A stretch of DNA of 64,000 bases from Plicaturopsis crispa FD-325 SS-3 (lineage: Eukaryota; Basidiomycota; Agaricomycetes; Amylocorticiales; Amylocorticiaceae): contig KN832555.1 in the NCBI GenBank assembly GCA_000827205.1, positions 311,015 through 375,014 on the forward strand, given 5' to 3'. Under the pieces are notes generated by a model. It was given only the letters and a program-made list of their open reading frames with translations. It was not told the origin of the DNA and did not search any database. Positions 44,211 to 55,924 of this stretch are shown here, piece after piece. A program made the position numbers and the translations under genes. Each line of letters starts with the position of its first letter. Position 1 is the first letter of the stretch.

Positions 44211-47200
44211 ATGCCCTACGCCGTCCCCGCGCACCACCGTTCCCGCTCCTTCGACGCACGCCCCACGGGCCCTGGAGCGTTCTCCTCCCTCGGCCACCTC
44301 CCCCGCCGCAAATCCTCCTCAGGCTCCTCCGCTGCCCCATCATCGTCCTCCTCCTCGTCGCACGCATCACCGCAATCGAATTACGGCACATACCCATCCT
44401 CGCCCTCCCCACACTCGCCATACGTCCTCCCGCGACTCAAGCTGCGCAAACCCATCTTCACGCTCGACGATGACGAGGACGAGGACGAGGGCTCGAATAT
44501 CATCCTCGAGGACGACGACTGCGATGACGAGCGCGCTGTGCCATTCCCCCGCGCCTCCCCTTTATCTCCACCACCCGTATCCGCCGCACCGCCCGTGCGT
44601 TTCCCCACCCTCTCCTCCTCCCGCCCTTCCCGGCCCTCCTTCCAGCGCGCAGACTCCCCCCTACGACCGACATTGCCGAGAACGGAGTCGACGCCCTCTC
44701 CGCGCCTCCCCTCAGCACCGACGCGCACTAGCTCGTCGCTGTCGTTGAGCAATGGGAAGCCGATATACTTGTCGAATGGGAAGCCGCTCAAGTCGTCGTT
44801 GAAGAGTAGTAGTAGCACGCCGGCGCTCGCCGACTTACCCTCCTCCTCCTCCCATCCTTCCTCCTCCTATACCTCCAATACCTCGAATACGGACGCTGGT
44901 CCCAATACCACTGCGTCTAGTCCTGGTGAAGTAGGTGGTGTAGGAAAGGGCAGTGGACAGGAACACCGCCGCGCCATCCACCTGCGCGTCCAATCCGCCC
45001 CCTCCACGCCCTCCGCGCGCCCCAAGAGCGTGCACTTCGCAGAGAAAGACCGTGGCCTCGAGGACGTGCGCGTCTTTCGGCGCGGGGCTGTGCCCGCTAG
45101 CGTCGGCTCTCTCGCTAATGGGGGAGGCGCTCATAACGGTGAGGGAGGGGCGAGTGATAACGAGGGTACGAGCGGAGGGGAGAGTGGTGGCGAGGGAGGG
45201 GGAAGTGGGGGAGGGGAGGATACGGATGCGGATGAGGAGAGGTTCCCGTTCCCGCGTATGCCTGCTAAAGAGGTGAGGGTGAACGAGGAGAGGTATGTTA
45301 TAGATGCAACGGCATCGTCGCCCGTCCCCGCTGCGCCGCGCAGCTGGGAGGGGGTGAATGTTTTGTTGGAGCGGGTGTGGCTTGCGTCTCCCCATAACGA
45401 GGGTAGAAGCGAGCATGACGAGGAAAGTGAAGCGCCCTTACTGCACGGAACCATTCTCGTACGCAACCTCGCATTCGCCAAATCCGTCGCAGTGCGCTTC
45501 ACAGCCGACGCGTGGCACACCACCTCAGAGGTCGGCGCGCGCTGGGAGGCCTCTCTCCCCTCTTTGCCCCTTCCCCTTTTGTACGGTCACCACCGTTCCC
45601 TTACTATGGGCGACCTCGTCCTTCCTCACAATAGCACAGGAGGAGGGAATGGGAGAATAGAGGGAGGAGGAGGAGAATGGGACCGCTTCGCCTTCCGCCT
45701 CCCCCCCTCTGCGCCCTCCACCGTCCGCCTCGCCGTGCGCTTCCTCGCGCCCGAGGTGGGAGGGGAGTGGTGGGATAATAATGGGGGGAGGGATTATGTT
45801 GTTGCTTTTAGACGCGATCTTGGTAGTGGGGAGAGGGTGGAGGGGGTGAAGGGGAGGAGAGAGGTGGTTGTTAGCGCGCCGGCTGGTACGTCCCCCTTTT
45901 CCTCTATACATGCTAGAAGAGAGGATACTGATGTGTGGGGGTAGCACCGCGCACGCGCGTGGAACAACCGCTCCCGCTGCCTCTTCCGCTGCCGCGCCTG
46001 AGGGGGGTGGCGGCACCTGTCGTGTCGCCTGTCGTGTCGCCGGGTGTGGTGTCCTCACCGCCAGTCGCGGTGTACTCAGCGGGTGGGTTGGCGTCGCCAT
46101 CCATCCTGTCGCCACCTGTCCTGTCGACACCAGCTGCAGTATTCTCGCCAGCTACGGTAGCGGCGTCGTTGCCGACGCCTGCAGCGGAACTACCGACACC
46201 TGCAGCAGAAATGCCGACTCCGGCCACGACGTCGTCCTTGCCAGTGCCTGCGCCGATCCTCTCGCCTACGACAAACCTTGCCGCGCCTCCGACGTCAACG
46301 TCTGCACCCGCGACGACAACGACGAAACCACCCTCACCCACGTTGTCGAAGTTGTCCTTCGCGCCGGGCCACTACGTCCCGCCCAGTGTGCCCTCGCGCG
46401 CGCCTGTGCCTGCTGTGTTGCGTGCATCGCCATCGGGTACATTGTCGAAAGACACGACGACGGGGAAGGACGTGGCGTCGAGCTCCTCCGCGCTCATCAC
46501 ACCGCCCGCAACGCCAGAGGAACGACGATCCACTGCATCACCCACTTCCACCATGCATCGCGCCGCGTCGCCAGAAGCAGTCATATCGCCCGCCGCACGT
46601 GCCGAAATATCGCCCGCTGCGCAAGCCGTGCTATCCCCGACAGTCGCGCGCCCCGCACTGCCGACGTTCACCAGCTCGATCTTGCCCGCGTCGACGAGCG
46701 CGAGCGTCGTGGTGCCCACGTCGACGCCCCCGTCTGCTGTCTTGCATACGCCCACATCGCATGCACACGCATCGCACGCACACGCGACGCACGCACACGC
46801 GCATGCACGCGGGATGGCGCTTCATTGGCCGTGGGGCGCGTCGTCTTCGCCGCCTGTGTCGTCGCCGCGGACTGAGTCGCCATCGCCGCGCGTGGACTCG
46901 TCTTATGCACCCGCAAATCGCGTTGACTCGCCCTCGAACGTGTCGTCCTCGCCATCGCCCGTGTACACATCCCCAACGCCGGCGCCCTCGCCCAGCCTCA
47001 ACGCACCCTCGCCGCCATCCACTACCACTACCACGCCTGCCGACGCGTCGCCCAATTCTACCCCTGCCGATGCGTCGCCCAACCTCGACGCGCACGCGCC
47101 GAACCTGGACGCCCTCTCGAACGTACCCTCCCCGGGCCTCAACGTACCCTCACCGGGCCTCAACGTACCCTCGCCGGGCCCTAATGCAAACCCGCAGAGC

Positions 47201-47299
47201 CTGGACACGGACAGCCTGTACCAGGCGTTCGTGCGGCAGTGGTGCTTCGCGCAGAGCCCGGCGCCGCTCGGGCCGACGGCGGGGGTGTTGGTTGGGTGA
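44211..47299 (+). CDS. protein phosphatase 1 glycogen-targeting subunit with CBM21 domain
   Basis: Exons 44211-45885 and 45945-47299 give about 1009 aa. The N-terminal third is Ser/Pro-rich with LPRLKLRKPIFTLDDDEDED. A PP1-docking RVxF-type motif is in RPKSVHFAEKDRGLEDVRVF (KSVHF). The CBM21 carbohydrate-binding domain follows: VLLERVWLA, LHGTILVRNLAFAKSVAVRF, DAWHTTSEVGARWEAS, WDRFAFRLP, and WWDNNGGRDYVVAF. The second half is very Ser/Pro/Thr/Ala-rich and ends in the conserved SLYQAFVRQWCFAQSPAPLG. This architecture matches the fungal GAC1/PIG1/PIG2 regulators that bring PP1 to glycogen synthase. Start at the first ATG in frame (the frame opens six bases earlier without ATG). A His/Ala-rich stretch from ACGC repeats lies near 46760-46810. 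Confidence 0.9.
47120..47182. repeat. 21-bp tandem repeat in the PP1 regulator (3 units)
   Basis: Units AACGTACCCTCNCCGGGCCT(C) encode NVPSPGL three times near the C-terminus. The unit length keeps the frame. Confidence 0.9.
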
Positions 47300-49226
47300 G
47301 CTCGCGACGTGCGCGTTGGGTGAATTTCCGCAGACCTAACACGGCTGCGCGAGGAGGCAGAGAAAGGGTATAGAGGAGGTATATAGAGGAAGTAGAAGTA
47401 GAGAGAAGTGGACTTTCACATATCGTTATCCCGTTCCGTTCTCTCGTTATCCCGTTTTCTTTGGTCTTGGTCGTTCTTGGTTGCATCCCCCCACCGGCTT
47501 TTTCTTGTTTCTTGTTTTATGTTTTTTTTTCTTGGGTTCACGCACTCACATCCACCCCGACTCATATACATATCCCTTTCCCCCCACCCCCGACTCGTAA
47601 CGACAGCGCGCACGGACACTCAACAACGATAGATATTGTATGCGCCGCGGACGTTTCCCCTCTCCATCTCATCTTTCCCTTTCCCTTTCGCTTGCTTGCT
47701 TTTCCTCTCTTTTTCGTTTTGCACGCGCGCATATACCGACGGACGTTCGCGCACCACCACACAAAAGGCCGCCCCGCCACTGCTGGCCAAATCTACACCA
47801 TCCCCACACCAGGCGCCGTCGCCCAAAACCAAAAACCCCAACACAAAACTCAAACACAAAAAATGACACAACTCGGAATATCATTATCGCCCCCCTCCGC
47901 CCTCTCCCGAGCCATATACACGCCGGCCTGTACAACAACAACAGGTTACAGTTACAGCGCCCATAAACGCCTCCGCCCTCCTTTCCCTGTACCACCACCA
48001 TCACCGCCTTCATACCGCCGGATTTATTGCTGGCGCGCCCATACCGTGCTCGCCCGCTGCTCCTATCGCGACCCTATACCGCGCTGCTCATCCATCGCGG
48101 GCTCTCGCTAGCCCCTCTCGTTCCTCACTCAACAACGACATCGACATCATGCATCCATTCATCTGTGTACCACCATCATCAATTAAGCTCACCGACCAGG
48201 CTCGTTCGCTCGCTTCGCTTTTCACTGTCTCCCGTCATCCCTATCGCCCGCGCCGTTTAAGCGGTTGTGTGGCGTCATTTACCGTCACCCGTGCGCGTCG
48301 TTTACCGTCACCCGTGCGCGTCGTTTACCGTCGCCCGTGCGCCGACATTCACATTCGCCCGTGTGGCGTCGTTTCCAATCACCCGTGCTACATAGATCTG
48401 TCATGCCATTTGGTCAATTAGTGTCCTCTTTCTCTTACATACTTATCGTGGGCTGCGCATGCACGGAATACATTGGGTTATCTTGATGAATTTTCGGGTC
48501 GCATTTGTGAAGATACAGTGAGCGTCTGTTGAAAAGGTCAAGAACAGATTCCCGAGACGCTGTCTCAATCTTACGCCCCCAGTGGCAAGCCCTGTATCTG
48601 TTAGCTACTTGCTTGTGGGTGGCATTGACGGGCTCACGTAGCATTTTCGCCGTGGGACCTACAGGGACCTACAGGCAGTAGCACAAGGACTGGCACTCAG
48701 TACTCAGGTTGAAAAACAAATAAGCTGGACGAGTTTAGGGGAGAAGGTGCAAGTCGTGAGATGGCGCTGACGAACAACGAAATCAAATTGAGTACCGCAA
48801 CAGACAAGATATCCAACACCAGCATCTGTCGTGGTTCTAGCAGCTCCCAGGCTCAGGCGCTCAGCTAGCTTGAGAGTCGTCAGTCGTATTCCTCGTCTTC
48901 GTCAAAGATCTAGTAAAGTACTAGGTATATCGAAAAGGTGCGCACAAGGCAAGTATGAGCGTTTGGGATTCTGCCACGTGCGCCGTGCGGACCCCGCGGC
49001 GCACGTAGTTGCCGTTTACAAGATGGACTCGAAATTTCTTTCTAGTAAGTACTAGTACTACTACGATCACACCGCTGAGCGCTCAGACTTCCAGCGCTGT
49101 CCCATAGCCAAAATCTCAGTCTCCAGCTGCGACACGACATACGTACGCCTGGGTATCTGCCAACGTCGACACCGTCCGACATCGTACCACGGTCGCAGTC
49201 TCGCAGTCGCGACCTGACTCGGAGTC
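47300..49226. other. gene-poor 1.9-kb region
   Basis: Pyrimidine-rich 47.4-48.1 kb, with frames open only because of low complexity. No domain found on either strand. The last few hundred bases should include the promoter of the following coiled-coil gene. Confidence 0.45.
48272..48388. repeat. 23-bp tandem repeat (about 5 units)
   Basis: Three close units of GCGTCGTTTACCGTCACCCG plus TGC (48272-48340), then two diverged units. Intergenic. Confidence 0.85.
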
Positions 49227-50758
49227 ATGGCCAAAGCCACTACGGGGAACGATCTGCCATTACCTTGGATCGACAACCCCATCCCATCCTCCAAAATCCA
49301 GCCAGACGTTAAAATTCAGCTGCGGACGCGAGACATATTGTTTGGCCCCGGGTATAAGCGGGATGTATGGCCGCCAGTAGGGTATCCATACCGGCCTATT
49401 ATCGTGACTACATACTCCTCCAGCAGTGGGCCCGACATTGTTTTAAAGTCACCTTATGGCACCTTACACTACTTCGAGATCCTTGGCCAGGGTGACCCTC
49501 CGTCTGATATTGGTTATCCCGGGGATTTATACGTAGATCTAACCCCGAGAAAACACCGCATACATTACCGAGACCGGACGCGGTGGAGACGATACTCTCC
49601 GCCAACCCTCGCGGAGGAGCCCAGGGCCGATGGACGCGTCGGCTGGATTCCAACGTATGTCAAGGTCACAGCTACTTGTACTCGGCATCCGTTCGCCGAC
49701 GAGTTCTGTGTCTGGATTGACAGAGAGGGTATAGGGTGGTCGGAGAGCAACAATTGGTCACTGCTGGAGACTTTATGGCGTCAGCGATTCAATGCCCGTC
49801 GGGTAACCGACGAGCACGCTGCGCTGACGCGTGTCCGAGATCTCCAAGATGGTCAGTCGATGTGTTCGCAAGTCATCATTCGTCGCTCATCAGTATATAC
49901 GTACACAACCCGTCTCAGACTACGCAAATAGGAAAAGAGACCTTGCATTGGATTCAGCCTCGGCGGCACAGTCAAGTACACCCTTCAAAAAGCGGAAAAT
50001 CACCCTAGACAGCGACGAAAGTGAGCGTTCTTCCTTTCATCTGAGGGGAGCCGCTTACGCGATCTTACAGGCTCATCCGAGGACGGCGATGGCGCGAGTT
50101 CTACGCAGAACGACGAGGATGCCTCTGTAGACGCGCCCGAGCCTGACGCTGCACCAGAGGAAACTCATCATGATATCCTCGACGATAACAACGAGGAAGA
50201 AAGTGCGCCACCATCTACCGATATCACATCCGAACAGAAGCCCGAAGTATGCATGGATAAAAAGCCCACCAATATGGGCGCAGCTGCAGACACGGTGATC
50301 TCGTCTGAAGACATCCTCGTGGAACACAGTGCGTTTTGTTCGTCTGCGTGCATATGTTTCACGTTCATGTTTTTTTCCTCCCATCCCAGTCAGCAATGTT
50401 CTCGGCTCGCTCAAAGCTGCCCGCGAGGCGCAGAAGGCAGCTGTGCGCGAGCGCGACGAGGCCAAGAGCGCGCGAGAGGCGGAGGCGCGTCGTCTATCTG
50501 ACGCCGTCCGTGAGCGGGATGAAATTACGCGCGAACGGGACAAAGCCATCCGCAAACTCGAGACGCAGCTCAAAGCCTCTGAGGACGAGAAAACGCGTCG
50601 TGCGCCCATTCTTCCCTGTTATTTTTCCAACACTCATCAAATGTGTCTTCGCAGTCTCCGCGTCACTTAAGATCGCAGACAAGGCTCGTTTAGCGGCGGA
50701 GAAGAAGTATGCTGCACTAAAGGACACACTGGCTGGTGTACTTGCTGCGTCCGAGTGA
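49227..50758 (+). CDS. YPGDIY-domain coiled-coil protein, member 2
   Basis: Exons 49227-49851, 49919-50020, 50071-50328, 50390-about 50599 and a last exon ending 50758. The unknown N-terminal domain reads LPLPWIDNPIPSSKIQPDVK, WPPVGYPYRPIIV, LHYFEILGQGDPPSDIGYPG, DLYVDLTPRKHRIHYRDRTR, TRHPFADEFCVWIDREGIGW. The second exon carries the basic TPFKKRKITLDSDES. A long acidic exon follows (DEDASVDAPEPDAAPEET), then the coiled coil (VLGSLKAAREAQKAAVRERD) and a closing exon (ASLKIADKARLAAEKKYAAL). Intron positions match member 3, so the two are a tandem pair, about 215 bp apart. Function unknown. Confidence 0.8.
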
Positions 50759-50972
50759 GGTGGCGTCGTGTAAGAAGTGCGCTTATCTGTCTACACTGAG
50801 CACTGAAGCCTGCTCCCAAAATCGATGCGTTTCAGGCCTAAACGACTGTGATAAGTCCGCGGGTTTCCCGCGGAACGAAAACTTCGGCCAAAATTGAAAT
50901 GGTGCCTTGGACTCTCACCACCTGCTGTGACTGTAAATACCCCCTTTTCCGCTGCCACCTCCCAAGCTGCCT

Positions 50973-52566
50973 ATGTCTGACTCATCTGGACCCCACTCGG
51001 AAAGCGACTCGGATACACCGCAGCCCAATGCGGTGAACATGGCAACACTGACGCTGCCCTGGCTCGACGCCCCTAAACCAACCTCGAAAGACGGTCGACA
51101 GGAGTTCAAGATCAAACTGAAGCAGTGCCCGCATATCTATATCGGCGAGGGGCAGCTGCGACAAACCTGGCCACCAGCAGACTATCCGTATCGGCCCTAC
51201 GTTGTGACTTCGCGCGCCGTCACCTGTGCGATCACTCTTCCACTGAAAAAGCCCTATGCTATCTTGCACTACTTTGAGATCCTTGGCCAGGGCGACCCTC
51301 CGCATGACATCGGCTATCCTGGGGATATATACGTGGATCTGACCCCGAGAAAGTATCGCTTACATTACCGCGACCGGACGCAGTGGAGACGCTACTCTTC
51401 GCCAACCCTCATGGAATCACTTTCGTCCGACGGTCGTGGCTACATTCCTCCGCAGTTTTTCAAGAAAATCGGAGATGGCACTCGGCATCCGTTTGTCCAG
51501 GAGCTGATTCTCTGGATCGACAAAGACGGTGTAGGGTGGACGAAGAACGACGACGAGTTGATGCTACAAACTCTATATAATCGACCATGGATGTCGCGTG
51601 GACCCACAGAGCATGCTGCGCTGGCGCGTATCCGGCATATTCAAGAAGGTCAGTCGATGCATTCGCGAGTCACCGTTCACCGTTCATCATTCCGTGCATG
51701 CACAGCCGTCGCAGACTTCAAAAATAGCAAGAGACCCCTCGCTTTGGACTCGGCTCCGGCAGAACAATCAAAAACACCCTCCAAAAAGCGGAGGATCGTC
51801 CTGGACAGCGACGAAAGTGAGTAATTTTCCTTCAAATGTGGTAGGATTTGCTGACACGATCTCACAGGCTCATCCGAGGACGGCGATGACACAAATTCTG
51901 TGCAGGACGACGAGGATGCCTCTGTGGACGCGCCCGAGCCTGAGGTTGTACCAGAGGAAACCAATTTCGATATCCTTGACGATAAAGAAAATAGCGCATC
52001 GCCATCTACCGATGACACATCCGAACAGAAGCCCGAAGTATGCACGGAGCAAAAGCCCCTTAATGCGAGTGCAGCTGTAGACACGAGCGTCCCCTCTGAG
52101 GACAACCTAGTGGAACACAGTGCGCTTGTTTTTCTTTGCGTGCATATGCTTCACATTCATATATTTCTCCACTCCCATCTAGTCGGCAACGTTCTCGGAT
52201 CGCTCAAGGCCGCACGCGAGGCACAGAAGGCGGCTGAGCATGAACGGGATGAAACTAAGGGCTCGCTCGAAGCGGCTGTTTCCCAGCAGTCCGCGGCCAT
52301 CCGCGAACGGGACGACGCTCGGCGAGGACGGGATGAACGTGATAAAACTATCAGCGAGCTGCAGACTTCGCTCAAGTTTGCCGAGGATGAAAACGCGCGA
52401 GGTAAGTTCACTGTTTTCGCTTTCTTTGCGTCTTTCATCTCGAGCATCTGTCGTCCCACTCCCAGTTGCCGCAGCGCTTCGACTTTCCGACCAGGCGAAT
52501 CTAATGAGGGCGGAGAAGCGTTCCAAACTCAAAGAGGCATTGCTTGCGCTAGCACAGAGTCTTTAG
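50973..52566 (+). CDS. YPGDIY-domain coiled-coil protein, member 3
   Basis: Tandem partner of member 2. It starts MSDSSGPHSESDSDTPQPNA, then LPWLDAPKPTSKDGRQEFKI, WPPADYPYRPYVV, LHYFEILGQGDPPHDIGYPG, DIYVDLTPRKYRLHYRDRTQ, TRHPFVQELILWIDKDGVGW. The first intron splits a codon after HIQE (GTCAGT donor), then FKNSKRPLALDS, TPSKKRRIVLDSDES (basic, nuclear-type), an acidic exon (DEDASVDAPEPEVVPEET), the coiled coil (VLGSLKAAREAQKAAEHERD ... RGRDERDKTISELQTSL) and a last exon ending LALAQSL. All parts are in frame, so it looks functional. Function unknown. Confidence 0.8.
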
Positions 52567-52917
52567 GTTCTCTGTTCGGGCTTGTCCAGGATATACACAC
52601 AGGGCCGGCTTTCGTAACGGCCACTTTTCATCACTTCCCCCGGCGCGGTAGTCTTTCCATGTATGTGATTCATTTCTGTCTTATTGCTAGTAGAATCCTA
52701 CGGGTTGTTCAAACGTTCGGGGCGCTTAATCATTGAAGGAGGCGTTATAAGCACTTAAGCGTTTAGTACGTTTAGTAGCAAGACACGTCCGAAACACGCT
52801 ACAGCCCCAGGGAGTCTTCCCCTTCGAAAACCTCGTCGTCCCAAGACTCGCCGCCCATCAAGTACTCATCTTAGTACGAGATTCCGACAAAGGTAGATAC
52901 TGTCCGTCCTGAGAAGA
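52567..52917. other. convergent intergenic region
   Basis: About 350 bp between the stops of member 3 (+) and the F-box copy (-). No gene seen. Confidence 0.4.
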
Positions 52918-54509
52918 TTAATGGGAGTCCGACTCGGTTCCACTGGCTCTATCCTCTCCGTCATAGTACTCCATGTCCGCACGGTACAGACGGCCCTGTC
53001 TGTGGCGTACGTGAACTCCAGGAAATCTCCACTCGAAGTCCGCGTCCTTGTCCAGCATGTAATGAGGAGCAACGAGTCTGGCAAGCTCGGCAACAGCATG
53101 CAGCGCTGGGTCTACGGTCCGTACGCCCTTCAAAGACGGCAAGTCGAACTCGGTGACAAACTGCGCGACGAAACGACAATCCGGACTGAACGGCGACTCC
53201 AAGTCGATCCACTGGATCTTTGGGTGCGTGAGGGGGATGGAGAATGATGGGTTGATAAATAGATGCCTCACGTTGGGGCATACATCCAAGATTGGCTGGT
53301 AGAATGACCACCGGCATCTCGGAGTCGTGGGATAACCAAGCATACGGATGGAGATGTAAACAATGTTTTGGCCGTGAGCTTGGCAAAATGCAACGATCGA
53401 AGGGCGGAGGGCTATGAGCCTATCAGTGGACGGATCCGCGCGACTAGTCATGGCAAATATTTTCAGGCATGGCAGCGACCAGTGTGTGGTGATGCACTGG
53501 AGTGTAGATTCCTTCCACAACCATTCAATGTGAAGGTTTTCCAGTCGATCCAATCGAACAGCAGGTGTTTCATCTGGGGCAGTGGGGGGAAGCACAAGGG
53601 AGAACGATACCAGAGTTTTGCTGACAGCCTGCAGTCCGATGGCGAGTGGCAAGGCCCACTGAACTGTTGCATTCGAAATGTGTGAGGCTCGAGCTGGAGC
53701 AGTGGGTCCAGAGACGGGTAAACAGTAAATCTGGCGTCTCATAATCGTCGAAGTGAGGATTCCATGTGAGCTCGGTGATTTGTGGGCAGCCGCTGAATAT
53801 TCGCGCCAAGTCGCCCTCGAGATCGGCTACGAGATCGCTGTTCAAGAAGCAAGCCACGGAAACCTTTCGAACGGATGACCGACAGTCGAACATCGATGTG
53901 TCGAGGGTGTGCACGAATGCTGGAATCTGTTCCGGACGACGAAACACAACCTCTTTGTAGAGTATGTCCATTGCGGTGCCCCACCATGATTTGCAGACAA
54001 GGGCAAGCGACTTCTTAGTTCGCAAGGTCAAGCACCACGGCGACTCGGGACCACCGCACAGGCTGGGATCGACGAACTGAGATGGGGGAATGGCATAGGT
54101 GAAGATCATATGGAGTATTTCGTTCGGCAGGCGTATGTGGGCCTGGTAAACGCTCTCCTACAAGGTATGAGTGATCATTGGTTTCGATTTTGCACGACAG
54201 AGCCACTGGAAGAATCATGTAGGACTACCTACCTGGTGCATGCTGGTATGGTCGTTGGATCCCTCGGGCAGTGCGCGTATATCCTGGGTGGATTTTTGTA
54301 CAAGTTCTTCGTTCCTCGCGACAAGCTCTTTGCTCTCCGCGACTGGCCTTTCGTTCGATATTGTTAGTTTCCGAACGACCTCATCTATATTTCCGTGTAG
54401 ATGCAAGGATGCGCGTAGGCCAAGCTACGATGAAAGGGTCAAATCAGTAGCAGATTCACGGGATAGAATCTTTCAGCCATACTTGCTCTGATTCTGAGTT
54501 AGAGTCCAT
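52918..54509 (-). pseudogene. F-box-like paralog with one frameshift
   Basis: Same layout as 31857-33654: short first exon MDSNSESEQ (54509-54483), coiled-coil exon (GLRASLHLHGNIDEVVRKL, ARNEELVQK), then RLPNEILHMIFTYAIPPSQF, GGPESPWCLTLRTKKSLALV, SWWGTAMDILYKEVVFRRPE. The reading continues to SLTHFECNSSVGLA, after which the frame shifts by one base near 53655-53672 and resumes PLAIGLQAVSKTLVSFSLVL, LDRLENLHIEWLW, VRHLFINPSFSIPLTHPKIQ, FEWRFPGVHVRHRQGRLYRA to the stop at 52918. The intact paralog has no intron there. So this is either a young pseudogene or a sequence error; otherwise complete. Confidence 0.75.
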
Positions 54510-55198
54510 TGTGTTGGCAGCGCCCCCTTGCAGTGGCTCTGGTATGTTACGATCTCTATTCATCGACCCTTTTTCGTTCCAATGTGCGCTGCATATCACT
54601 GTCAGTACCTCGCGGGAGGAAAGGTTTGGGTGTTATTGGGACTCACAAGGATGAACTGAGTCAAACGCGTGGAACGAGTTTTCATTGAGGTGCAGCAACA
54701 ACCATGCGATGGTCAACCGCGAACCACGCCGTTGAGTCGTGGGCCTGCGCCACGTGTGCTGTGATATCACCGTATCGGGGGTTTCCTTGGGGCTGCCTAC
54801 AGAATGGAGGTACGACGGTACTTGTTGGTGTCCGTCTATGGCTAGGAGACACTAAGGCTTTCCCAGGTTTTGCTCCGGTCCAGGTTGAAGCCTTGAAAAG
54901 AGGCTGTATTCGATCTGTATTAGTATTGATACGCGGAACATGCAAAATGCTGGCACACCAGCACATATATAATCGATTGCAAGACCAGACGCCGTCCCGA
55001 AAACCGCTCTCCCTGCCCGCTATCCCAGCTCGAGAGATCCAGGCGGTTGAGCATTGCACCGTCCATCGAAAGATGCCTTGTCCATTGGATAGTACTGTGT
55101 CCGTCGAATACTCCTCTCCATCCGAGGCTAACGTCTGATTGCAGGAGGGCGCGAAGCATGAATGCAGAGTGTCTTAACAGCAAATACAGCAACGTGTC
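54510..55198. other. intergenic
   Basis: A 144-codon plus-strand frame (54704-55138) has no motif and overlaps an antisense frame. I do not count it as a gene. Confidence 0.4.
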
Positions 55199-55924
55199 CT
55201 AGTCCCCAGAGTACTGCAGAATGCAAATGTCGCGATTATGTGGATTCTGCGCGTTCTTCTGGTGCCTCCGCTTGTTTTGGAACCTGGGCACGCACAACGT
55301 CAACTCGCCATCGCAGGTCGAGTGCACGTAAGTAAACAGGCATAGGACGCACCAGATTTGTACACTCCGAGGTGTCATGTAGAGCTCCTCGGCAAGCCTT
55401 AGCCGCTCGCGCGTGCTCGGGAAGGGCGATGCTGCGAAAGCCTTGTTCAGGACGGCGAGCTCGTCTTCGTACACGCGGCGGCCCTTGCGCTTTATGAGAT
55501 CTTGTATTGTGTTGAATCGAGGTCAGTAAGCGTGCACTTACAGCGTGAATGGGCGACGTACGAGGCGGTATTTGACGAGGTGGCGGGTCGGCATTTGGTA
55601 TAGTCCCGGTTCGAGGTTGAGGCGACTTTGTTTGTTCGCCGGTGTCCCCAGACGATGCTAGCGACGACGACTCGACTGGAATGGCCACGCACCGCTGAGC
55701 GTCCGCTTCGATGGCTGCTGAGCGGGTAGCGTAAGCGACTAAGGTCGAATGCCACGTAGAGATAACGTTGAGTATTACTCACGTCTTCTCCGCGACGCCT
55801 CAAATCCGTCTGGCACTTGGTTTGGGTGCTCCGGGCGGTTGCATTGTTGGCGATAAACTTGGAGAGCAAGTCAGTAAAGTCCAGAATGACATGCAAATCT
55901 ACTCACCAGCACGGTATTGAACAT
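55199..55924 (-). CDS. short homeodomain protein
   Basis: About five exons. It starts MFNTVL, then NNATARSTQTKCQTDLRRRG, then (after an acceptor at CTCAG before CGGTGC) VAIPVESSSLASSGDTGEQT, a Pro-rich linker (NADPPPRQIPPRTSP), and the homeodomain: KGRRVYEDELAVLNKAFAAS, PFPSTRERLRLAEELYMTPR, SVQIW joined by an intron (GTGCGT donor) to FQNKRRHQKNAQNP. The W-F-x-N recognition-helix signature is intact. The protein ends only about 20 residues after the homeodomain, so there is almost no C-terminal region. The exact join before the homeodomain is uncertain. It is likely nuclear; targets unknown. Confidence 0.75.

Noticed and set aside
47461-48111. Plus-strand frame of 216 codons
   Set aside because: Pyrimidine-rich low-complexity DNA keeps several frames open at once. 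No conserved motif.
54704-55138. 144-codon plus-strand frame
   Set aside because: Antisense frame of similar length, no domain, isolated.
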